From: Thermoplasmatota archaeon
GTDB taxonomy: Bacteria; Pseudomonadota; Gammaproteobacteria; Burkholderiales; Thiobacillaceae
DNA length: 11,650 nucleotides
Assembly: GCA_023475455.1 (NCBI GenBank)
Contig: JAMCVR010000019.1
Span: forward strand, 15,936-27,585
Reading direction: 5' to 3'
Shown piece after piece: positions 1 through 9,521 of the stretch. A program made the position numbers and the translations under genes. The notes below the pieces were generated by a model. It did no database searches. It saw only the letters and a program-made list of their open reading frames with translations, and was not told the origin of the DNA. The stretch's first letter is position 1. Each line of letters starts with the position of its first letter.

Positions 1-1
1 C

Positions 2-79
2 CTGCTTTCGCAGGTGGAAGCCATTGCCGTAGCGGCAACCATTAAGCGCCACTTAATAGTTCTAAACGGGAAGGCATGA
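2..79 (+). CDS. possible C-terminal tail of an upstream gene (partial)
   Basis: Frame 2 is open from the left edge to a TGA at 77-79 and would encode about 25 residues ending in LIVLNGKA. The stop lies 4 bases before the ATG of the RhuM-family gene, a spacing typical of operon genes. In type I restriction loci the gene before rhuM is often hsdS or hsdM, but this tail is too short to recognise. It could equally be chance open frame, so the call rests on position only. Confidence 0.25.
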   Translation: MLSQVEAIAVAATIKRHLIVLNGKA

Positions 80-83
80 AGCC

Positions 84-541
84 ATGAGCGAGCACAACAA
101 GTTCCTCCTTTACACCGCGCCGGGCGGGGCGGTGAGGGTAGACGTCAATTTCCGGGACGAGACGGTCTGGCTGACCCAGAAGGCGTTGGCTGAGCTGTTC
201 GGGGTCAAGGTGCCGGCCATCAACAAGCACTTGAAGAACATTTTCGAGTCGGGGGAATTGGTGGAGGCTTCAGTTATTTCCATTTTGGAAACAACTGCCG
301 CAGACGGGAAAAACTACCCCACGAATTATTACAACCTCGATGCCATCATCGCCGTGGGCTACCGGGTGAATAGCTACCAGGCGACACAGTTTCGTATCTG
401 GGCGACTTGAAGACGCTGCACGAGTTAATCATCAAGGGCTTTGTGATGGACGACGAGCGGCTGAAGCAGGGTAAGCCGGCTTACGTCAGGATCAGCCAGA
501 TGACGAATGTGATACGCCCTTATCTGGAGGCGCTTGCATGA
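84..541 (+). pseudogene. RhuM-family (virulence RhuM-like) protein, frameshifted and C-terminally truncated
   Basis: The first 108 codons (84-410) match the conserved N-terminus of RhuM-family proteins as I remember it: a DETVWLTQ helix-turn-helix-like start, KHLKNIFESGEL, TTAADGKNY, YNLDAIIAVGYRVNS and TQFRIWAT. At about 405-410 the frame breaks: two extra bases (TG) before AAG-ACG give an immediate TGA. The family sequence resumes in the other frame from 407 (KTLHELIIKGFVMDDERLKQG). That frame stays open to a TGA at 539-541, which overlaps the next ATG as ATGA. After LKQG, at about 470, the family should continue for another 200 or so residues. Instead about 22 unrelated residues follow (starting KPAYVRIS), suggesting an internal deletion fused to another coding end. 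RhuM genes often sit inside type I restriction operons and their biochemical role is not established. The start ATG at 84 has a weak GGGAAGG about 9 bases upstream. Confidence 0.8.
526..530 (+). promoter_or_regulatory. Shine-Dalgarno site of the AlbA_2 gene
   Basis: GGAGG lies 7 bases before the ATG at 538 and supports that start over the alternative-frame ATG at 534. The site is copied with the 933-bp duplication to 1459-1463, ahead of the ATG at 1471, so both N-terminal gene fragments keep a full translation start. Confidence 0.75.
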
Positions 542-1344
542 TCGATATTCAATCCGTCGCCGATCTGGAGTTGCTGCGCGAGTCCGTGGACTTGGAGTGC
601 AAGCTGGCTGCAGATCGCGATGGAAATGGCGCATTGCCGGAGGATTTCTGGCCCACTTACAGTGCGTTCGCCAATACACAGGGCGGAGTCGTGGTGTTGG
701 GCGTGCGAGAGAAGCAGCTTCAATTTTTTGTGGAAGGCATTGCGAATGTTGCCAGGGTGCGCAAGGAGTTATTCGACGGACTCAACAACCGGCAGAAGGT
801 CAGTACCAATCTGCTTAGTGACGCTTCAGTGCGCGAACTTGTCCTTGAAGGCCGGACAATACTCGTCATCGATATCCCCCGTGCCACGCGCAAGCAGCGG
901 CCTATTCACCTGACGACCAACCCATTTTCCGGTCACACCTACCGCAGGCTCAACGATGGCGACCGTCCATTGCCTGATGAAGAAGTGAAACGGATGCTCG
1001 CGGAGCAGGTCGAGGATAGCCGTGATGATCGCATCCTGCGCGGTTATGGTTTCGATGACCTGAACCTTGAGACGTTTCGTGCTTATCGACAGGTGTTCGC
1101 AAATCGTGATCCTGGGCATCCATGGAATGCACATGATGATGATGAGTTTCTCCGCCAGATTGGCGGCTGGCGGCGGGATCGAGAGACGGGAGGGAGCGGG
1201 CTGACAATGGCAGGCTTGCTGATGTTTGGCCAGATGGTGGCGATACAGGAAGAACTGCCCAACTACATGCTCGACTATCAGGAACGTCCGGAGGCGAAGA
1301 CCGAAAAGCGCTGGATCGATCGGTTGACTCTGGACGGCAAGTGA
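538..1344 (+). CDS. AlbA_2-domain N-terminal fragment, first copy (268 codons)
   Basis: This open frame has its own GGAGG ribosome site and ends at the TGA that replaces an expected Trp codon. It covers the whole AlbA_2 domain: ESVDLECKLA, then FWPTYSAFANTQGGVVVLGV near residues 38-56, IDIPRATRKQRPIH, and TYRRLNDGDRPL. A middle region follows with GLTMAGLLMFG near 222-232. It lacks the ATPase and C-terminal helix-turn-helix parts. A truncated protein could in principle be made, since AlbA_2 is a separate domain. Whether it folds or does anything is unknown, and I regard it as a pseudogene fragment. Confidence 0.6.
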   Translation: MIDIQSVADLELLRESVDLECKLAADRDGNGALPEDFWPTYSAFANTQGGVVVLGVREKQLQFFVEGIANVARVRKELFDGLNNRQKVSTNLLSDASVRELVLEGRTILVIDIPRATRKQRPIHLTTNPFSGHTYRRLNDGDRPLPDEEVKRMLAEQVEDSRDDRILRGYGFDDLNLETFRAYRQVFANRDPGHPWNAHDDDEFLRQIGGWRRDRETGGSGLTMAGLLMFGQMVAIQEELPNYMLDYQERPEAKTEKRWIDRLTLDGK

Positions 1345-1470
1345 TCTGGCAACCTGTACGATTTTTACCGCAAGGTGTACTTGAAGCTGACGGCTGAAGC
1401 AGGGTAAGCCGGCTTACGTCAGGATCAGCCAGATGACGAATGTGATACGCCCTTATCTGGAGGCGCTTGC

Positions 1471-2277
1471 ATGATCGATATTCAATCCGTCGCCGATCTG
1501 GAGTTGCTGCGCGAGTCCGTGGACTTGGAGTGCAAGCTGGCTGCAGATCGCGATGGAAATGGCGCATTGCCGGAGGATTTCTGGCCCACTTACAGTGCGT
1601 TCGCCAATACACAGGGCGGAGTCGTGGTGTTGGGCGTGCGAGAGAAGCAGCTTCAATTTTTTGTGGAAGGCATTGCGAATGTTGCCAGGGTGCGCAAGGA
1701 GTTATTCGACGGACTCAACAACCGGCAGAAGGTCAGTACCAATCTGCTTAGTGACGCTTCAGTGCGCGAACTTGTCCTTGAAGGCCGGACAATACTCGTC
1801 ATCGATATCCCCCGTGCCACGCGCAAGCAGCGGCCTATTCACCTGACGACCAACCCATTTTCCGGTCACACCTACCGCAGGCTCAACGATGGCGACCGTC
1901 CATTGCCTGATGAAGAAGTGAAACGGATGCTCGCGGAGCAGGTCGAGGATAGCCGTGATGATCGCATCCTGCGCGGTTATGGTTTCGATGACCTGAACCT
2001 TGAGACGTTTCGTGCTTATCGACAGGTGTTCGCAAATCGTGATCCTGGGCATCCATGGAATGCACATGATGATGATGAGTTTCTCCGCCAGATTGGCGGC
2101 TGGCGGCGGGATCGAGAGACGGGAGGGAGCGGGCTGACAATGGCAGGCTTGCTGATGTTTGGCCAGATGGTGGCGATACAGGAAGAACTGCCCAACTACA
2201 TGCTCGACTATCAGGAACGTCCGGAGGCGAAGACCGAAAAGCGCTGGATCGATCGGTTGACTCTGGACGGCAAGTGA
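1471..2277 (+). CDS. AlbA_2-domain N-terminal fragment, duplicate copy (268 codons)
   Basis: This is an exact second copy of the preceding fragment, shifted by 933 bases, with the same ATG, the same GGAGG (1459-1463) and the same terminal TGA. It is followed directly by the middle of the gene, so this copy, not the first, sits in the ancestral order with the ATPase segment. The encoded 268 residues are identical to those of the first copy. Overlapping frames on both strands are identical too, which implies near-perfect DNA identity. Confidence 0.55.
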   Translation: MIDIQSVADLELLRESVDLECKLAADRDGNGALPEDFWPTYSAFANTQGGVVVLGVREKQLQFFVEGIANVARVRKELFDGLNNRQKVSTNLLSDASVRELVLEGRTILVIDIPRATRKQRPIHLTTNPFSGHTYRRLNDGDRPLPDEEVKRMLAEQVEDSRDDRILRGYGFDDLNLETFRAYRQVFANRDPGHPWNAHDDDEFLRQIGGWRRDRETGGSGLTMAGLLMFGQMVAIQEELPNYMLDYQERPEAKTEKRWIDRLTLDGK

Positions 2278-3436
2278 TCTGGCAACCTGTACGATTTTTA
2301 CCGCAAGGTGTACTTGAAGCTGACGGCGGATTTGAAAGTGCCATTCAGACTCGAAAAAGGCGAGCGCAAAGATGAGACGCCGGTGCATGAGGCGCTGCGT
2401 GAGGCGCTGGCCAACGTGATTGTCCATGCGGATTACTCAGACCGGGCCTCGGTGCTGGTGGTGAAGCGACCCGACATGTTCGGTTTCCGTAATCCTGGCC
2501 TGATGCGCATCCCAGTAGAGGTGGCACTCCAGGGGGGGTGAGCCGGACTGCCGCAACCGGACGCTGCATAAAATGTTTCGCTTTGTGGGTGTAGGCGAGC
2601 AGGCGGGTACGGGAATCCCGAAGATTTTGCATGGTTGGCAATCCCAGCACTGGAGCCCGCCAAAACTCTACGACACCCCCGAGCCTTACAACCAGACTTT
2701 GCTTGAACTGCGAATGATCGACCTGTTCCCCGAACAGGTGATGGCTGGCTTGAAGGCGAGATTCGGGACACGCTTCGATGGGCTTACTTATGTTGAACGG
2801 GTGACGCTGGCTTTGGCTGCCAGCGAAGGCACGGTGAATCACGCCGGTTGACTCTGGACGGCAAGTGATCTGGCAACCTGTACGATTTTTACCGCAAGGT
2901 GTACTTGAAGCTGACGGCGGATTTGAAAGTGCCATTCAGACTCGAAAAAGGCGAGCGCAAAGATGAGACGCCGGTGCATGAGGCGCTGCGTGAGGCGCTG
3001 GCCAACGTGATTGTCCATGCGGATTACTCAGACCGGGCCTCGGTGCTGGTGGTGAAGCGACCCGACATGTTCGGTTTCCGTAATCCTGGCCTGATGCGCA
3101 TCCCAGTAGAGGTGGCACTCCAGGGGGGGTGAGCCGGACTGCCGCAACCGGACGCTGCATAAAATGTTTCGCTTTGTGGGTGTAGGCGAGCAGGCGGGTA
3201 CGGGAATCCCGAAGATTTTGCATGGTTGGCAATCCCAGCACTGGAGCCCGCCAAAACTCTACGACACCCCCGAGCCTTACAACCAGACTTTGCTTGAACT
3301 GCGAATGATCGACCTGTTCCCCGAACAGGTGATGGCTGGCTTGAAGGCGAGATTCGGGACACGCTTCGATGGGCTTACTTATGTTGAACGGGTGACGCTG
3401 GCTTTGGCTGCCAGCGAAGGCACGGTGAATCACGCC
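2254..3436. repeat. 591-bp exact tandem duplication (D2)
   Basis: The units are 2255-2845 and 2846-3436. Only one base (C at 2254, 2845 and 3436) is shared at the breakpoints. Each unit runs from just before the TGA through the ATPase segment into the winged helix, and carries both the TGA and the G7 run. The first unit overlaps the end of D1, so the 72-bp stretch at 1322-1393 recurs at 2255-2326 and 2846-2917. 591 is a multiple of three. Confidence 0.95.
2278..2845 (+). pseudogene. AlbA_2 gene, middle segment, first copy (ATPase-like region)
   Basis: Directly after the TGA the same frame runs SGNLYDFYRKVYLKL and then the GHKL-type ATPase motifs HEALREALAN, VIVHADYS and RNPGLMRIP, stopping at 2539-2541 just past a G7 run (2532-2538). 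Removing one G restores the family sequence EPDCRNRTLHKMFRFVGVGEQAGTG in the next frame. That frame continues to the duplication junction at 2845, where it breaks off inside the winged helix. No ribosome site precedes any start codon here; a GTG at 2308 is the earliest possible start. A non-functional internal fragment. Confidence 0.7.
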
Positions 3437-4000
3437 AGATTACGGACTGTGACCACCGAGCACCCGGGTGATCTATCCAAGACGCTTCAGCACCTGACGC
3501 AGGGCGGAATGCTGGAATCCACCGGTGGGCGCGGCGCCATTTACCACTTGCCCGGCGAGGCAATCCCCACGCCGGATGACGTTTTCGGGCCTGCTCCCCT
3601 AATTTCGGTGGCCAGCCCCCCGAATTTGGATACGAGCTCCCCGAATTTGGAGGAGAAGAGAGACGCCGATGGTTGCTTGATCGCTGACCAACTACCGTTG
3701 CCGGTTATCGATGATCTAAATACGCTTTCATGGGTTTTGCGCGGCCGCCTAGAGACGATTGCCGCTGAACCTAGATCTAAGGGCAAGGTTGACCGGGAAG
3801 TGCTTACTGCTGTCGTGTTGCAGTTATGTGCCCATCAGTTTGTCACACTTCGCTGCCTCGCCGCACTCGTAAACCGGAAACCCGAGACTTTGCGCGATCA
3901 ATACCTCACAAAGCTTGTGCGCGAAAGAAAGCTGACACTAGCCTTCCCTACGATTCCAACTCACGAACGACAGGCCTACTGTGCGTCGTCTGCGCTCTAG
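2846..4000 (+). pseudogene. AlbA_2 gene, middle segment second copy plus intact C-terminal part
   Basis: The second copy of the 591-bp unit repeats the TGA (2866-2868) and the G7 run (3123-3129), then continues past 3436 into the unique C-terminal part. The open frame 3164-4000 (278 codons from ATG) begins with MFRFVGVGEQAGTG, the end of the ATPase half. It then holds a winged helix (about residues 70-130 of this frame: YVERVTLALA, HLTQGGMLESTG), a linker with SPPNLDTSSPNLEE (151-164), and a second winged helix (about 190-278: LAALVNRKPETLRDQYLTKLVRERKL, FPTIPTHERQAY). The stop is TAG. The second winged helix matches the C-terminal domain usual in this family. A start at 3164 would give a protein with only the two DNA-binding domains, but no ribosome site is visible there. 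Confidence 0.7.
3618..3651 (+). repeat. two copies of a 13-bp core at 21-bp period (SPNL heptad repeat)
   Basis: CCCCGAATTTGGA occurs at 3618-3630 and 3639-3651, exactly 21 bases (seven codons) apart. In the gene frame this encodes two S-P-N-L-(D/E) units in the linker between the two winged helices. My recollection is that relatives of this family often carry longer arrays of SSPHL- or SPNL-like units here, which would make this a short allele of a variable-number repeat. Confidence 0.7.
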
Positions 4001-4230
4001 GGAGGTGCTGATTAATTCAACTTAGTCATTGCGAGCGAAGCGAAGCAATCCAGAATGCCAGCAATATCAACGGGCTCTGGATCGCCACGTCACTTCGTTC
4101 CTCGCGATGACCGAATAAATCAGCGCTTCCCTAGGCATGGCTTTCTATTTAGATGCAAACGTCCGAGTTTTCGGTGTTCAGAGCAACCAATTGATTTGAA
4201 TGATGTTTCTCTTTTAGACGCAAATCGCCA
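4001..4230. other. intergenic region before hsdR, with a stranded ribosome-binding site
   Basis: No gene is supported here, and the stretch is more AT-rich than its neighbours. GGAGGT at 4001-4006, directly after the TAG of the preceding gene, is a strong Shine-Dalgarno sequence with no start codon at a useful distance. hsdR, 225 bases on, has no good Shine-Dalgarno of its own. The repeat at 4025-4111 lies between them. A TTGATT at 4191 followed 16 bases later by TTTAGA is a possible but poor promoter. Confidence 0.5.
4025..4111. repeat. palindromic MITE-like intergenic repeat
   Basis: The left arm, starting GTCATTGCGAGCGAAGCGAA (4025 on, through CCAGA near 4054), pairs with the right arm TCTGGATCG...CTCGCGATGAC (4076-4111), leaving about 20 bases of loop. 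The GTCATTGCGAG...GAAGCAATCC signature belongs to a palindromic repeat seen between genes in many proteobacterial and other genomes. It has no coding capacity. Transcribed, it would form a long imperfect hairpin between the AlbA_2 pseudogene and hsdR. Confidence 0.75.
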
Positions 4231-7398
<3,168 letters not shown>

Positions 7399-7419
7399 GC
7401 GGGGATAGATAGTCCGTAT

Positions 7420-7882
7420 TCACAACGATTCTCTCTCAGCCGCCTGCGCAATCCGCTGGATCGTCTCCACAAACCCCGTATCTTCTCCAGGCAGCAAGGA
7501 CGACAGCGCATTGCGGAAATCCTCGCGCTGGCACCACTCGGTCATGTAGTCCTCCCACGACTGCCACAGCCGCGCCTGCTGGCGGCTCATGGCGTCTTCG
7601 TACACCAGCACGTAGGCGCGCTCGAACAGGCTGACCAGGATGGCGAACAAGGCATGTTTGCGTTCCAGCTGCTCTTCGCCGAGTTCGCCTTTTACGGCGG
7701 GCGACAGCAAGTGCAGGTCGGCGTTGTCGATGACCAGTCGCATGAAGTCTGCGTACTCGTCGGACAGACGCAGGAAGATTTCCTCCTCGTCGGTCTGCTG
7801 GTCGCGGCGGCGGTCGTAAAAATACACGCCGATGGCGAACGGCAGGCCGACGATGGTGACGATATAGCTGGCCGCTTCCAGC
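7420..7882 (-). pseudogene. start-less copy of the small membrane-protein gene
   Basis: This is the duplicate of the gene at 8380-8859, identical from residue 7 to its stop but cut off by the duplication junction, so it has lost the initiating ATG and ribosome site. On the minus strand the frame continues to an ATG at 8271 through the antisense of hsdR, giving a chimeric 283-codon frame. That upstream part is only the antisense shadow of a GC-rich gene and has no visible expression signal. I treat this copy as dead. Confidence 0.75.
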
Positions 7883-8358
7883 TGCTCAAGGATGAAATCA
7901 GATCGCGCTCCGTGCGTAACCTCGTCCAGGGCCGCGCCTTTTCCGAGATGCTGAAGAACACGCTCAGCGCGTATCACAACCGCGCCATCGCCACGCAGGA
8001 AGTGATCGAAGAACTGATCAAACTGGCCAAGGAAATGGATGCCGCAACCAAGCGCGGCGAAGACCTCGGCCTGAACGAAGACGAGGTGGCGTTCTACGAG
8101 GCGCTCGCAGAGAACGAAAGCGCCGTGCAGGCGATGGGCAACGACGAGCTGAAAGTGATTGCCGCCGAACTCGTGACCCAGGTTCGCAAGAGCGTGACCA
8201 TCGACTGGGCCGTCCGCGAAAGTGCACGCGCCAGAATCAAGGTGATGGTGAAGCGCATCCTGAAAAAGCATGGCTTTCCGCCCGACTTGCAGGACGAGGC
8301 GACCAAGACCGTGCTGGCGCAGGCGGAGTTGCTGTCGGCGATGTGGGCGACCGCGTGA
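7883..8358 (+). pseudogene. duplicated 3' end of hsdR
   Basis: This is an exact copy of hsdR from codon 898 to the TGA (6923-7398), encoding the C-terminal helical domain that in type I enzymes contacts the methylase core. It starts at the duplication junction without its own start codon or ribosome site. A frame opens upstream at 7654 but runs through the antisense of the membrane-protein copy. No function is expected. Confidence 0.85.
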
Positions 8359-8379
8359 GCGGGGATAGATAGTCCGTAT

Positions 8380-8859
8380 TCACAACGATTCTCTCTCAGC
8401 CGCCTGCGCAATCCGCTGGATCGTCTCCACAAACCCCGTATCTTCTCCAGGCAGCAAGGACGACAGCGCATTGCGGAAATCCTCGCGCTGGCACCACTCG
8501 GTCATGTAGTCCTCCCACGACTGCCACAGCCGCGCCTGCTGGCGGCTCATGGCGTCTTCGTACACCAGCACGTAGGCGCGCTCGAACAGGCTGACCAGGA
8601 TGGCGAACAAGGCATGTTTGCGTTCCAGCTGCTCTTCGCCGAGTTCGCCTTTTACGGCGGGCGACAGCAAGTGCAGGTCGGCGTTGTCGATGACCAGTCG
8701 CATGAAGTCTGCGTACTCGTCGGACAGACGCAGGAAGATTTCCTCCTCGTCGGTCTGCTGGTCGCGGCGGCGGTCGTAAAAATACACGCCGATGGCGAAC
8801 GGCAGGCCGACGATGGTGACGATATAGCTGGCCGCTTCCAGCCATTCGAGTCCGCTCAT
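8380..8859 (-). CDS. small single-pass membrane protein of unknown function, convergent to hsdR
   Basis: The frame encodes 159 residues if started at the ATG at 8857-8859, which has GGAGG (minus strand, 8865-8869) five bases upstream. An in-frame ATG six codons earlier (8875-8877) has no such site. Residues 10-28 (ASYIVTIVGLPFAIGVYFYD) form one transmembrane helix, followed by basic RRR, then a charged, helical cytosolic part with SDEYADFMRLVIDNADLHLL (46-65) and an aromatic-rich stretch WQSWEDYMTEWCQREDF (112-128). I do not recognise a named domain. Similar small proteins with an N-terminal helix and an SDEY...FLxL pattern are familiar to me as hypothetical proteins, but I cannot assign a role. 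In the ancestral arrangement its stop faces the hsdR stop across 21 bases, so it is convergent rather than co-transcribed with hsdR. No lesions are visible. Confidence 0.8.
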   Translation of the reverse strand: MSGLEWLEAASYIVTIVGLPFAIGVYFYDRRRDQQTDEEEIFLRLSDEYADFMRLVIDNADLHLLSPAVKGELGEEQLERKHALFAILVSLFERAYVLVYEDAMSRQQARLWQSWEDYMTEWCQREDFRNALSSLLPGEDTGFVETIQRIAQAAERESL

Positions 8860-8882
8860 GCCCGCCTCCTCATTCAACCCGA

Positions 8883-9006
8883 AAACCGCAGTTGACCGCT
8901 CAGCGCCACAATGAAAGCCGCATGAATACTGAGTTTTCTGCCTTCGTTCGCGTTCACCTTTTGGGTGACGCCGCTACGCGCCCGCTGGCGCGTCCAACTG
9001 CGGTTT
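8883..9006. repeat. inverted-repeat element (124 bp) with internal hairpins
   Basis: AAACCGCAGTTG (8883-8894) and its perfect reverse complement CAACTGCGGTTT (8995-9006) bound a 124-bp segment between the membrane-protein gene and trmL. Just inside the right end is a perfect hairpin, ACGCGCC (8976-8982) / GGCGCGT (8987-8993) with a 4-base loop. A second short stem, TCACC/GGTGA, lies near 8954-8968. It has no coding capacity that I can support. The layout suggests a MITE or REP-like element. It lies upstream of the membrane-protein gene and downstream of trmL, so it could also act as a transcription boundary. Confidence 0.6.
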
Positions 9007-9012
9007 CTAGGT

Positions 9013-9477
9013 TCAAACGCCTCCGGCAAAACCGTTTTGCCGCCAGGCCTCGAATACCACCACACTCACCGCATTCGACAGGTTCATGCTGCGCGAACCG
9101 GGCAGCATCGGCAAGCGCAGGCGATGCTCCATGTCGAACTGCGCCAGCACCTCGGGCGGCAGGCCGCGCGATTCGGGGCCGAACAGCAGCACGTCGTCGG
9201 CCTGAAATTCCACCGTGGCGTAATTGCGGCTGCCCCTGGTGGTGAGCGCAAACCAGCGCCGGGCGGGCAGCGCCGCCTGCACGGCCTCCCAGCCGGCATG
9301 CACCCGCACGCAGGCCATGTCGTGATAATCCAGGCCGGCGCGCGCCACCTGCTTGTCGGACAGATCGAAGCCCAGCGGCTCGACCAGGTGCAGGCGGCTA
9401 CCGGTGTTGGCCGCGAGGCGGATCAGGTTGCCGGTGTTGGGCGGGATTTCGGGCTGAAACAAAACGATGTCAAACAT
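9013..9477 (-). CDS. trmL: tRNA (cytidine(34)-2'-O)-methyltransferase TrmL
   Basis: TrmL is a SPOUT-class methyltransferase that 2'-O-methylates the wobble nucleotide of the tRNA-Leu CAA and UAA anticodons, using S-adenosylmethionine in the cytosol as a homodimer. The 154 residues from the ATG at 9477 match the family in length and at the start (MFDIVLFQPEIPPNTGN). They show the knot motifs LLFGPESRGLP (97-107) and LPMLPGSRSMNLSNAVSVVVFEA (122-144), and the conserved AGLDYH (47-52). The frame extends eight codons further to an ATG at 9501, but the family start argues for 9477. The last codons contain a GGCAAAA/TTTTGCC stem that is coding. The gene is divergent from gshA, 44 bases apart, and appears intact. 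Confidence 0.93.
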   Translation of the reverse strand: MFDIVLFQPEIPPNTGNLIRLAANTGSRLHLVEPLGFDLSDKQVARAGLDYHDMACVRVHAGWEAVQAALPARRWFALTTRGSRNYATVEFQADDVLLFGPESRGLPPEVLAQFDMEHRLRLPMLPGSRSMNLSNAVSVVVFEAWRQNGFAGGV

Positions 9478-9521
9478 TCGGCTTGGCCTAAAATAAGGCA
9501 TTCTCGGAGTCCACCTATTCT
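9478..9521. promoter_or_regulatory. divergent trmL-gshA intergenic region
   Basis: These 44 bases must hold the start signals of both genes. For gshA, GGAG at 9506-9509 lies 12 bases before the ATG, longer than usual. TAAAAT at 9489-9494 resembles a -10 box on the plus strand, but no good -35 lies 17 bases further up. For trmL only a weak AGG-like ribosome site is seen. Promoter elements may overlap the opposite gene. Confidence 0.35.

Larger units (their letters stand above)
458..2327. repeat. 933-bp exact tandem duplication (D1)
   Basis: The units are 461-1393 and 1394-2326, head to tail. Identity extends to the 4-bp microhomology CGGC shared by both ends and the junction (458-461, 1391-1394, 2324-2327); immediately outside it the bases differ. 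Each unit holds the end of the broken RhuM frame, the ribosome site, the ATG and the AlbA_2 domain through the TGA. 933 is a multiple of three, so frame is kept across the junction. Confidence 0.95.
538..4000 (+). pseudogene. AlbA_2 / HATPase_c_4 ATP-binding, putative DNA-binding protein (Schlafen-like), disrupted by nonsense, frameshift and two tandem duplications
   Basis: Removing one copy of each duplication (keeping 538-1393, 2327-2845 and 3437-4000) and one G of the G7 tract leaves about 645 codons, the usual size of these proteins. The order would be: an AlbA_2 domain (about residues 13-140; LECKLA and AFANTQGG motifs); a middle linker; a GHKL-type ATPase half (HEALREALAN N-box near 306-315, then VIVHADYS and RNPGL); a winged helix; a short SPNL repeat linker; and a second winged helix near the C-terminus ending THERQAY. 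Two lesions exist besides the duplications. One is TGA at codon 269, where the family has Trp in a WSGNLYDFYR motif. The other is a G7 run, one G too long, after VEVALQG. Both are present in every copy of their segment, so they predate the duplications. Family members are often encoded beside hsdR; their function is not firmly known, and this copy should be inactive. Confidence 0.85.

Noticed and set aside
1342..1344. TGA read as Trp (alternative genetic code or recoding)
   Set aside because: hsdR, trmL, gshA and the membrane-protein gene all end with TGA, so TGA is a normal stop here. No selenocysteine or other recoding context was recognised, and the same gene also carries a frameshift.
458..3436. 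CRISPR array or integron-type repeats
   Set aside because: The repeats are large head-to-tail gene segments without short direct repeats, spacers or recombination-site signatures.
7420..8271. 283-codon minus-strand frame as a real fusion gene
   Set aside because: Its N-terminal half is the antisense of the hsdR 3' end and exists only because the duplication joined two open frames; no ribosome site precedes its ATG.
7654..8358. 234-codon plus-strand frame as a new gene
   Set aside because: The first third is the antisense of the membrane-protein copy and the rest is the duplicated hsdR end; there are no start signals.
9025..9041. GGCAAAA / TTTTGCC hairpin as a terminator for trmL
   Set aside because: It lies within the last codons of trmL and is not followed by a T run on the minus strand.
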